A DNA stretch of 12,490 nucleotides from contig JPUR01000192.1 of NCBI GenBank assembly GCA_001321835.1, forward strand, positions 1 through 12,490, written 5' to 3'. The notes beneath the pieces were generated by a model, which worked only from the letters and a program-made list of their open reading frames with translations, ran no database searches and was not told where the DNA came from. The stretch comes from Marinosulfonomonas sp. PRT-SC04. Lineage in GTDB: Bacteria; Pseudomonadota; Alphaproteobacteria; Rhodobacterales; Rhodobacteraceae. Shown here in pieces: positions 1-5,302 of the stretch (within the stretch, counting starts at the first letter, position 1; each line of letters starts with the position of its first letter). The position numbers were made by a program, and so were the translations under genes.

Positions 1-48
1 CTCAGCACGCTGTTCGGCTGAGTAATAAATACGGCGGCGATACTTCAT
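1..48 (-). CDS. IS30-family transposase, first 16 codons (partial at window edge)
   Basis: The frame starts at the ATG on 48-46 and reads MKYRRRIYYSAEQRAE before leaving the window. This matches the well-conserved opening of one branch of IS30-family transposases (MKYRRRIYYTxxQ type), which then continue into a helix-turn-helix domain and a DDE catalytic core. Only the extreme N-terminus is visible, so neither catalytic integrity nor the exact IS can be judged. The family call rests on memory of the N-terminal signature. The gene points out of the window and away from the resolvase it interrupted. Confidence 0.6.
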   Translation of the reverse strand, partial: MKYRRRIYYSAEQRAE

Positions 49-119
49 TTTGAACACTCCATCTTTTCCTAAAGATTAAAGTGTTGCGTCCACCTGTTGA
101 AACCACCGTCGAAAGCCTG
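1..119 (-). mobile_element. Terminal part of an IS30-family insertion sequence (extends off the left edge)
   Basis: On the minus strand, resolvase coding similarity stops at about position 120. The next ~70 bases lead directly into the start of an IS30-type transposase at 48. The outer end, reading GGTGGTTTCAACAGGTGG on the minus strand, looks like an insertion-sequence terminus, but only one end is present, so the inverted repeat and target duplication cannot be checked. The boundary at ~119 is inferred from where the resolvase family sequence ends and could be off by 10-20 bases. Confidence 0.6.
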
Positions 120-299
120 CACAATGAGCGTGTCGCCTGTTTGTAGACTTTTGAGACATGCGGCCAGTCCATCGCGTTGCATAGTTTTCCCCGAAACCTG
201 ATCGGTGTAGATTTCATCGCAACCGAGAGCGCGTAGCGCGGCAATCTGTGCATCAAGGTTTTGGTCTTTAGCTGAAACGCGAGCATATCCAGCAATCAT
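69..299 (-). pseudogene. Serine resolvase/invertase, N-terminal fragment cut by the IS30 element
   Basis: Residues 1-60 from the ATG at 299 are a clear resolvase/invertase N-terminus. They include MIAGYARVSAKDQNLDAQ with the nucleophilic serine in YARVS at residue 9, then a YTDQVSGK segment, ending GDTLIV at about position 120. Family members continue with a W-K-L-D-R-L-G-R-S segment carrying catalytic arginines, then a C-terminal HTH. Here the frame instead runs into insertion-sequence DNA and ends as QAFDGGFNRWTQHFNL at 69, so catalysis and DNA binding are lost. An AAAGG just upstream supports the start at 299, although the frame is open to 347. It is divergent from the toxin-antitoxin operon, as often seen in Tn3-like transposons or plasmids that carry such modules. 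Confidence 0.8.
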
Positions 300-435
300 A
301 TTCCGGCCTTTTGCATGTAAATCGAGTACCGTGTTAATAACGGTCATAAAACAAGTAATTGGACGATATAGTTTTAGGACGAGTTTAGCAACGCCGAAAC
401 CCCGCTTTGTTCATAGATCCGGCGAGCCTTGAAAC

Positions 436-465
436 CCATCCGTAAAACGGCCGTTTTATGGATGG
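436..465. repeat. 30-bp near-perfect palindrome, candidate operator or recombinase site
   Basis: The left arm CCATCCGTAAAACGG (436-450) is followed without spacer by its reverse complement (451-465). The only mismatch is the pair 442/459 (G against T). There is no loop and no U-run, so a terminator is unlikely. The symmetry suggests a bound protein dimer. The site lies 17 bases upstream of the -35 box of the toxin-antitoxin promoter and 137 bases from the resolvase start. Confidence 0.65.
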
Positions 466-481
466 ACCGCATGGCCAGATA

Positions 482-511
482 TTGACAAAATCCCGAAATA
501 TGTGCTAAAAG
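482..511 (+). promoter_or_regulatory. Candidate sigma-70-type promoter of the Fic toxin-antitoxin operon
   Basis: A perfect -35 box TTGACA (482-487) is followed 18 bases later by TAAAAG (506-511), or 17 bases later by CTAAAA (505-510), preceded by TGTG. Transcription would begin near 518, about 40 bases before the antitoxin start. The palindrome at 436-465 lies just upstream and may regulate it. Confidence 0.5.
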
Positions 512-556
512 AGGTAAATCACAAAGCGACCCTTCAGGAAGTAATAGGCATTCAAA

Positions 557-778
557 ATGGCACTTAGCGCACGATATGACGGAATTAAATCCAAGCGGCT
601 TCGCCATGCGTTTGCCATGCAGGAAATTGAAGGTTCTCCCCCAACTGACGCAGAAATTTTGTTGTTTCAAAAAGTTGAACGCAAACCTTGGTCGCCGAAA
701 AAGCAAGGTGAAGTAATTCGCCGTATTGCTTTTGGGCGGATTAAACGCATGCAGCAAGAGCAAGGCCATAGAATTTAA
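557..778 (+). CDS. VbhA-like antitoxin of a Fic toxin-antitoxin pair
   Basis: A 73-residue basic protein whose segment HAFAMQEIEGSPPTD (about 17-31) matches the inhibitory helix region of VbhA-type antitoxins (compare ALASQRLEG in VbhA). In this family the motif (S/T)xxxE(G/N) inserts a glutamate into the ATP-binding cleft of the Fic partner and blocks adenylylation. Here Glu25-Gly26 are present, but the Ser/Thr position is Met21. The C-terminal part (KPWSPKKQGEVIRRIAFGRIKR) is strongly basic. The start is the first ATG of the frame, with a loosely spaced AGGAAG about 14 bases upstream. The gene ends two bases before the Fic start, so the two are co-transcribed and probably translationally coupled. 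The family call rests on size, motif and position; I could not search for homologues. Confidence 0.75.
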   Translation: MALSARYDGIKSKRLRHAFAMQEIEGSPPTDAEILLFQKVERKPWSPKKQGEVIRRIAFGRIKRMQQEQGHRI

Positions 779-780
779 TC

Positions 781-1800
781 GTGGCAGATGATCGCTATTG
801 CTACCCGCCCGATTTCAAAGTTCTGGTCAATAAGCTTGGTCTAAAAGATGCTAAGCTTTTGGATGAAGCGGAGAGACATGCCGTTGAATCTCGAACTTTA
901 GAAGGATGCCCGACAGGGGATTTTGATGCGGCCCACATCAAGAACATTCATAAGCACTTGTTTCAAGATATTTATGAGTGGGCAGGGGAGCATCGGGAAG
1001 TAGAAATTGGCAAGGGTGGCCGATGGTTCCACAGTGCCACCATGGTCGACCAAGGCATGGCTGAAGTCTCGCGGATCGTAAAGGCTGGGGATTTTGGCCA
1101 GAACCTTGATAAAGAAGGTTTTGCAAACTACGCCGCCGATGTTATTTCCAATCTAAATTATGTTCATCCTTTCCGCGAAGGAAATGGCAGAACGCAGATG
1201 GAATTCTTAAATCAGCTCGCCGAGAATGCCGGCCACGAACTGCAAACCGAGCGGATCACCCGGGATGTTTGGATTACGGCCTCGCAAGTTTCACATTCCG
1301 GCAGTGACAATCTTCTGAAAGCCGCAATTGTTTACGGCATTGATTCCGAACAATTAGAAACGGGAGATATGGCGGCTAAGGCCGTGCGGGAATATCTAAA
1401 AACCGCCACAAAAGAAATAGAGGCCCTGAAAAATCCTGAAGAACGAAAACACGCGGAAGAAGGCCTTAAGAATATTGAAAAGTCTTATGAAGTGATAACT
1501 AAGGCAAGCAGACCAGTTGACGCCAAATTAAAGCTGGAAACGCCAGCTAGTCCGGTAGATCTGGAAAAGGCCAAAATCCTTAAGCAAATTGAAAGCGAAG
1601 AAAAACGCATCGAAAATGACACGAACCCCAAGACCCGCGCAATTCGCGAAAAAACGCTTGCCGAGGTCAAGGGGCAGGTAGCGAAGTATTTTCCAGAGAA
1701 GCCGGAGTTTCAAGCTTATGCCAAACCAGATAAGCTCACTGAAAAGCCAAAGTTTAAAACACGGCCAACTCCGAGCAAAGACCACGGACCAGGGCGGTAG
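781..1800 (+). CDS. Fic-domain AMP-transferase toxin with charged C-terminal tail
   Basis: This 339-residue protein starts at a GTG two bases after the antitoxin stop. The Fic fold spans about residues 10-190, with the family segment HLFQDIYEWAGEHR (59-72), the target-docking flap near GKGGRWFHS (77-85) and the active-site motif HPFREGNGRTQM (129-140). His129 would be the catalytic base, Glu133 the Mg2+ ligand, and Gly134-Arg137 the phosphate loop. Fic enzymes transfer AMP from ATP to a target hydroxyl; related VbhT and FicT toxins modify DNA gyrase and topoisomerase IV. The canonical second arginine of HxFx(D/E)GNGRxxR is Met140 here. Residues ~195-310 are Lys/Glu-rich and probably helical or coiled coil, and the end (KTRPTPSKDHGPGR) is basic and proline-rich. 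No BID secretion domain is recognisable. The region looks more A/T-rich than the genes to its right, consistent with acquisition. Confidence 0.88.
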   Translation: MADDRYCYPPDFKVLVNKLGLKDAKLLDEAERHAVESRTLEGCPTGDFDAAHIKNIHKHLFQDIYEWAGEHREVEIGKGGRWFHSATMVDQGMAEVSRIVKAGDFGQNLDKEGFANYAADVISNLNYVHPFREGNGRTQMEFLNQLAENAGHELQTERITRDVWITASQVSHSGSDNLLKAAIVYGIDSEQLETGDMAAKAVREYLKTATKEIEALKNPEERKHAEEGLKNIEKSYEVITKASRPVDAKLKLETPASPVDLEKAKILKQIESEEKRIENDTNPKTRAIREKTLAEVKGQVAKYFPEKPEFQAYAKPDKLTEKPKFKTRPTPSKDHGPGR

Positions 1801-2010
1801 AGATTTGTTGACCTTAGAGTGCCACCTCACACTCATTTGGAACAAAACTTGCGATGACGCCTAGTGGGGCTCAGTTCCAGGTCGAGTCAAAATAGTACAT
1901 TATGGGCGGGAAGCAGACCTTCGCTGCAACTGCTCGTTACATTGGAGATATTTCTGTAAGCGGCCATTGGAATACTGGTGTGGTAACTGGAATCTTAGTG
2001 CGGGCTCTTG
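1801..2010. other. Non-coding right flank of the acquired segment
   Basis: No convincing gene, terminator or transposon inverted repeat is seen between the Fic stop and the truncated SH3 gene. A 42-residue frame (1902-2030, plus) starts MGGKQTFAATARY but has no family resemblance and overlaps the end of the SH3 frame. The left breakpoint of the polysaccharide region should lie here or just inside the SH3 gene (about 2010-2045). Confidence 0.4.
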
Positions 2011-2457
2011 TTAGAAGCAGGCCAAGTTAATTTTACCACGAAAAGTTAGAACGAGAGCGCCGGGTTCAAAAAATTCATTCCCATCTTGTCCGAATGAAAT
2101 CCCCCAAAAGGGCTCGGTTCCGCCACAGTTTAAGGTGCGGGGCAGCTTTGGTCCGTTTTGATCTGGCTGGCGCTCAAGATAGCGCATCGAAGACCAGTCA
2201 CTGCCATTGGGATAACCGATCAAACCCCACTTACCGTCCTCACTAAGACGGATGATTTCGATGTAACGATCGTCATAGGCAAGGGTCTCGATGATTGGAT
2301 GAGAGGTCCCCGGATCGGCACGAACATTCAACACATCATTGGTTCCCACACTGGTGACATCGTAAAACGCCGGAAATAATTTGAGCTCCGCAGTGGCCGA
2401 GGTGGCCTGTAACGTTAGTATTACTATGAGGGCTAGATATTTACGCAGGATGTTCAC
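2011..2457 (-). pseudogene. Secreted SH3b-domain protein, probably truncated at the C-terminus
   Basis: The frame begins with a clear signal peptide (MNILRKYLALIVILTLQATSATA, cleavage near residue 23). A bacterial SH3 (SH3b) domain follows: YDVTSVGTNDVLNVRADPG (32-50), GKWGLIGY (75-82) and DWSSMRYLERQ (88-97). Then comes LNCGGTEPFWGISFG (109-123), the opening of a second conserved region in a Rhodobacteraceae family that, as I recall it, runs to about 220 residues. Here the protein stops at 148 with RGKINLACF, which does not look like family sequence, so perhaps 70 residues are missing. The GTG start (2457-2455) overlaps the permease stop in a GTGA, giving four-base translational coupling. 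It probably acts in the periplasm. It may still be made as a shortened protein with an intact SH3 domain; truncation is inferred from remembered family length. Confidence 0.65.
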
Positions 2458-3275
2458 CGTCTTGCTGACCAGCTGACGGATGCATGTCTGCGGGTGTAAA
2501 ATTCTCCCATGAGCCCGATCATCAGCAAAACCAGAGAAAGTATGATCGGATAAGTATAAGAGGTATAGTGCGGATTGTAGTTCAAGAATGTGTAGCCGCG
2601 GGCCTGATCAATGGAATGAAATAGTGGATTCCAGTCAAACAGCGATCGTCGGCTGGAGGGCAGGGTATTGGCGAGAAACATCTTGCCGGATGCAATCATG
2701 TTGGCCCGCGCGTAGATGGTTATGGCAATGGTGACAAAGTTAGGGAACCAGGGCTTGATGGCTAAAAACACCATGCCAATGGCGATGCCAGAAAACCATG
2801 CCACCAATAACATGCCAAAAGCCGCGGCCGGTTGAAGAATAACCACCGGCGTAAACGCGACGTGATAAACAAAAAGCACCATTAGGAGAGATAGAACCTG
2901 AATATACAGCGCTCCAAGCGTCGCAGCGCATATGGCGATAAGGGTGTTCATTGGCGCGTGTTGCATCATCGGCGATGCCGGCCCCTCAGAACCTGCAACA
3001 GCGGTCAGGGTTTTGGTGTGTGTCATGAACAAAAAGATACCTGACATGATGTAGAGCAGGAAATCACCTCGCACAGCACTTCCTCTTAATCCGAGGAGCG
3101 AAAACATCAGGTAAAAGGCCGCCAGGAAAATTACAGTTTGTAACATATTCATCAGCAGCCCGATGACCGCATTGCCGTGGTTTTGGCGCACGCTGCGCAC
3201 GGTGGTATGGTATATCACCTCTAACAGGCGGCTGCCTTTGCCAAGCCCGGTTGTTTTAGACTGCTGATGAAACAT
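2454..3275 (-). CDS. ABC-2 type polysaccharide export permease (KpsM-like)
   Basis: A 273-residue membrane protein with about six hydrophobic segments (roughly 36-62, 72-90, 110-140, 152-175, 178-200, 241-259) between charged ends. The segment FDWNPLFHSIDQARGYTFLNYNPHYTS (213-239) is the C-terminal signature of ABC-2 permeases that export capsular polysaccharide or LPS O-chains. Such permeases pair with a separate ATPase (KpsT-like), which is not in this window. The cytoplasmic N-terminus has the family segment LLEVIYHTTVRSVRQNHGNAVIGLL. Its start at 3275 lacks a strong ribosome-binding site, so a slightly later start is possible. It is divergent from cysQ, sharing a ~140-base intergenic region, and is followed by the coupled SH3 gene. 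Role inferred: export of the glycan built by the neighbouring plus-strand genes. Confidence 0.82.
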   Translation of the reverse strand: MFHQQSKTTGLGKGSRLLEVIYHTTVRSVRQNHGNAVIGLLMNMLQTVIFLAAFYLMFSLLGLRGSAVRGDFLLYIMSGIFLFMTHTKTLTAVAGSEGPASPMMQHAPMNTLIAICAATLGALYIQVLSLLMVLFVYHVAFTPVVILQPAAAFGMLLVAWFSGIAIGMVFLAIKPWFPNFVTIAITIYARANMIASGKMFLANTLPSSRRSLFDWNPLFHSIDQARGYTFLNYNPHYTSYTYPIILSLVLLMIGLMGEFYTRRHASVSWSARR

Positions 3276-3401
3276 AACTGCAAAATACCTGTCTGTGACT
3301 GTTGTTGAGCCTTTATCTCAAAGGAGTCTTGCTCATCCTTTATCAGCCGATCATAAACGGGAGGTGAAGACATTACAATAACATCGGTCAATGATGTGTT
3401 T

Positions 3402-3408
3402 AGGAGAG
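3402..3408 (+). promoter_or_regulatory. Ribosome-binding site that decides a TTG start for cysQ
   Basis: AGGAGAG lies five bases before TTG at 3414-3416. The longest open frame would begin at GTG 3396, upstream of and across this site, so it cannot be served by it. The next in-frame ATG (residue 6 of the TTG form) is too far away. Confidence 0.7.
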
Positions 3409-3413
3409 TTATT

Positions 3414-4211
3414 TTGGACTTTGATCAAATGAGCACGGTTTTCCGACGCCTGGCCCTTGAAGCTGGCGATAAGATCATGGAAATTTACGGGCGCGATGAT
3501 TTCGAGGTGAAGACAAAATCCGATGACAGCCCGGTTACGATCGCAGATGAGGCTGCGGATGCGATTATTTCGGCTGGACTGCGCGCGGCCTTTCCCGATG
3601 TTGTGCTGGTGACCGAAGAGCAGTCTGAAACGCACAGCCAGAAAGCCGCCAACTTTATCATTGTTGACCCGCTGGATGGCACCAAGGAATTCATCAAGCG
3701 CCGCGGTGATTTCACGGTGAACATTGCCTATGTGGAGAACGGTATCCCCATTCGTGGCGTGGTCTATGCGCCTGCGCGTGACCGTCTGTTTTATACCGAT
3801 GCCCGCGGGCAATCGCTTGAGGAAACTGGAGATTTTGCCAAAGACAGCGCTGGGCCAACCACGCCGATATCGGTGTCTAAAGTTGACAATGGCGCATTGA
3901 GGGTGGTGGCCTCAAAATCGCACCGCGATCAGGCGACGGATGATTACATCAACAAATACGCGGTGCAGGATTCCAAGAGTGCGGGCTCGTCATTGAAGTT
4001 CTGTTTGGTGGCGACCGGTGAGGCCGATATCTACCCTCGCGTTGGGCGCACAATGGAATGGGATACCGCCGCCGGGCACGCGGTTTTGGCGGGGGCTGGT
4101 GGCTGTGTGGTGCGCTTTGATGACCATACGCCGTTGATCTACGGTAAGGACGATTACGCCAATCCGTTTTTTATTGCTTATGCGCCCGGTGTGGAGCTGA
4201 AGCCCGCCTAG
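3414..4211 (+). CDS. cysQ: 3'(2'),5'-bisphosphate nucleotidase (CysQ)
   Basis: This Mg2+-dependent phosphatase hydrolyses 3'-phosphoadenosine 5'-phosphate (PAP), the by-product of PAPS-dependent sulfate transfer and reduction, to AMP. Numbered from the TTG start (265 residues), the metal-binding signatures of the inositol-monophosphatase superfamily are all present: SPVT (39-42), VTEE (66-69), DPLDGTKEF (85-93) and EWDTAAGHAVL (215-225). Glu68/69, Asp85, Asp88 and Asp217 are the expected ligands. The segment SSLKFCLVATGEADIYPR before the last motif favours CysQ over inositol monophosphatase or SuhB. The TTG start is chosen because AGGAGAG precedes it by five bases and MDFDQM...RRLALEAGDKIMEIY fits the family N-terminus. 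It stands next to a surface-glycan cluster that once included a sulfotransferase, which fits a role in clearing PAP. Confidence 0.92.
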   Translation: MDFDQMSTVFRRLALEAGDKIMEIYGRDDFEVKTKSDDSPVTIADEAADAIISAGLRAAFPDVVLVTEEQSETHSQKAANFIIVDPLDGTKEFIKRRGDFTVNIAYVENGIPIRGVVYAPARDRLFYTDARGQSLEETGDFAKDSAGPTTPISVSKVDNGALRVVASKSHRDQATDDYINKYAVQDSKSAGSSLKFCLVATGEADIYPRVGRTMEWDTAAGHAVLAGAGGCVVRFDDHTPLIYGKDDYANPFFIAYAPGVELKPA

Positions 4212-4263
4212 TTTTTACGCGCGAACTGCAGTGCATTCCACCAATGATTGAAGTTTGCGGTTC

Positions 4264-4286
4264 GGGGGGGGTAGTATTTCTCCCCC
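4264..4286 (+). terminator. Weak G/C hairpin after cysQ (doubtful terminator)
   Basis: Eight G (4264-4271) can pair with five C (4282-4286) across a ten-base A/T-rich loop, followed only by TTAAC. The missing U-run makes a Rho-independent terminator doubtful; a pause or regulatory hairpin ahead of galU is equally possible. Confidence 0.2.
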
Positions 4287-4314
4287 TTAACATTCAGCGT
4301 TGTCTGGAGTATTC

Positions 4315-4343
4315 TTGTCTAATTAAGGATTTCCGCGTTTAAT
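4315..4343 (+). promoter_or_regulatory. Candidate promoter of the galU-galE-glycosyltransferase operon
   Basis: TTGTCT (4315-4320, four of six matches to the -35 consensus) is followed 17 bases later by TTTAAT (4338-4343, five of six to the -10 consensus). Transcription would start near 4350, leaving a ~46-base leader before galU. The first copy of the 12-base repeat lies across the -35 end and spacer. Confidence 0.45.
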
Positions 4344-4370
4344 GTAGGAAAAGACGTCTCTAATTAAGGA
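4318..4370 (+). repeat. Two exact copies of a 12-base direct repeat in the galU leader
   Basis: TCTAATTAAGGA occurs at 4318-4329 and again at 4359-4370, 41 bases apart (about four helical turns). The first overlaps the predicted promoter; the second runs into the ribosome-binding site. They could be paired operator sites. No regulator is identifiable. Confidence 0.55.
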
Positions 4371-4382
4371 GGGCTCAGTATT

Positions 4383-4406
4383 ATGAGTGTAGGCAATGAA
4401 ACGTAA
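4383..4406 (+). CDS. Seven-codon leader ORF overlapping the galU start
   Basis: ATG at 4383-4385 lies nine bases after the strong Shine-Dalgarno AAGGAGGG (4366-4373) and reads MSVGNET, then TAA at 4404-4406. It overlaps the galU ATG (4396) in another frame. The galU start is 22 bases from that Shine-Dalgarno and has only a weak AGG close to it. In the galU frame a TAG at 4390-4392 rules out any earlier start. This looks like a leader peptide that couples or limits galU translation. Expression is inferred from the ribosome-site geometry only. Confidence 0.4.
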   Translation: MSVGNET

Positions 4407-5289
4407 AGTCACGAAAGCTATCTTTCCTGTTGCTGGGATGGGGACGCGGTTTTTACCGGCGACAAAATCTGTGCCCAAAGAGATCATGACGCTGGTTGAT
4501 CGGCCGTTGATTCAATACGCGATCGACGAGGCGCGTGCGGCTGGAATTAAAGAATTTCTGTTTGTGACATCACGTGGCAAAGGTGCCCTTGAGGATTACT
4601 TTGATATTGCGCCGACTTTAGAAGCGAAGCTGCGTAAGGACGGCAAGCACGAGCTGTTGGAGCTGCTGAAAAGCACCAATATGGAAAGTGGTGCGATTGC
4701 CTATATCCGCCAACACAAGCCATTGGGGTTGGGGCACGCCGTTTGGTGCGCGCGCCGTCTGATCTCCAACGAGCCATTTGCCGTCATTTTGCCCGATGAT
4801 GTAATCGCCGCTGAAAAACCCTGTTTGCAACAGATGATCGAGGCGCATGAGGAAACCGGTGGCTGTGTGGTGGCCGCAATGGAAGTTCCACATGATAAGG
4901 TTTCTTCCTATGGGATGCTGGATATCAAAGAAGATATGGGCGCAATGGTGTCGATCAAGGGCATGGTCGAGAAACCGGCAATTGGCGCCGCGCCCTCCAA
5001 TCTGGCAGTGATCGGGCGTTATATTCTGACTCCACATGTTCTGCGCAACCTGAATAAGATCAAGCAAGGGGCCGGCGGTGAAATCCAGCTGACCGATGCG
5101 ATTGCACTAGAGATTGAACAGGGACGCAATGTTTATGGATACCGGTTTCGTGGGCAGCGATTCGACTGTGGGTCCAAGGCTGGGTTTTTGCAGGCGACCG
5201 TGGCGTTTGCGCTGGCCCGCGAAGATTTGCGTGACGAATTCATGCAATATCTGAATGAAATGGTATCTCTACAACAAGCAGCACAATAG
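4396..5289 (+). CDS. galU: UTP--glucose-1-phosphate uridylyltransferase (GalU)
   Basis: This enzyme makes UDP-glucose from UTP and glucose-1-phosphate in the cytoplasm, feeding surface glycan synthesis. The 297 residues match the usual bacterial length. Visible motifs are the nucleotide-binding loop PVAGMGTRFLPATKSVPKEI (11-30), VDRPLIQY (34-41), GLGHAV (111-116), the metal/nucleotide region ILPDDVI (131-137), the sugar-binding VEKP (191-194), GGEIQLTDAI (227-236) and RFDCGSKAGFLQA (255-267). The start is fixed by an in-frame TAG immediately upstream and by the family N-terminus KRKVTKAIFPVAG. Initiation is odd: the good Shine-Dalgarno serves an overlapping seven-codon ORF instead. galE follows after 13 bases, so the two form an operon that turns glucose-1-phosphate into UDP-galactose. 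Confidence 0.95.
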   Translation: MKRKVTKAIFPVAGMGTRFLPATKSVPKEIMTLVDRPLIQYAIDEARAAGIKEFLFVTSRGKGALEDYFDIAPTLEAKLRKDGKHELLELLKSTNMESGAIAYIRQHKPLGLGHAVWCARRLISNEPFAVILPDDVIAAEKPCLQQMIEAHEETGGCVVAAMEVPHDKVSSYGMLDIKEDMGAMVSIKGMVEKPAIGAAPSNLAVIGRYILTPHVLRNLNKIKQGAGGEIQLTDAIALEIEQGRNVYGYRFRGQRFDCGSKAGFLQATVAFALAREDLRDEFMQYLNEMVSLQQAAQ

Positions 5290-5302
5290 GGCAGGTGGTT
5301 AA

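Larger units (their letters stand above)
300..556. other. Non-coding spacer between resolvase fragment and Fic operon (possible res/operator region)
   Basis: No credible gene lies in these ~257 bases. They hold two GGACGA copies 16 bases apart (361-366 and 377-382), the long palindrome at 436-465, and a promoter at 482-511. An A/T-rich stretch next to a resolvase gene is where a recombination site (res) would be expected, but I cannot identify a set of resolvase subsites with confidence. Confidence 0.4.

Noticed and set aside
374..769. 131-residue minus-strand open frame opposite the antitoxin
   Set aside because: It runs antisense through the antitoxin, its promoter and the palindrome, and its translation shows no domain. 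The plus-strand frame has motif and operon support.
2158..2379. 73-residue plus-strand frame opposite the SH3 gene
   Set aside because: It is antisense to a frame with a clear signal peptide and SH3 domain and has no motif of its own.
4618..5067. 149-residue minus-strand open frame inside galU
   Set aside because: It lies wholly antisense to galU, and the composition is that of a reverse-complement shadow.
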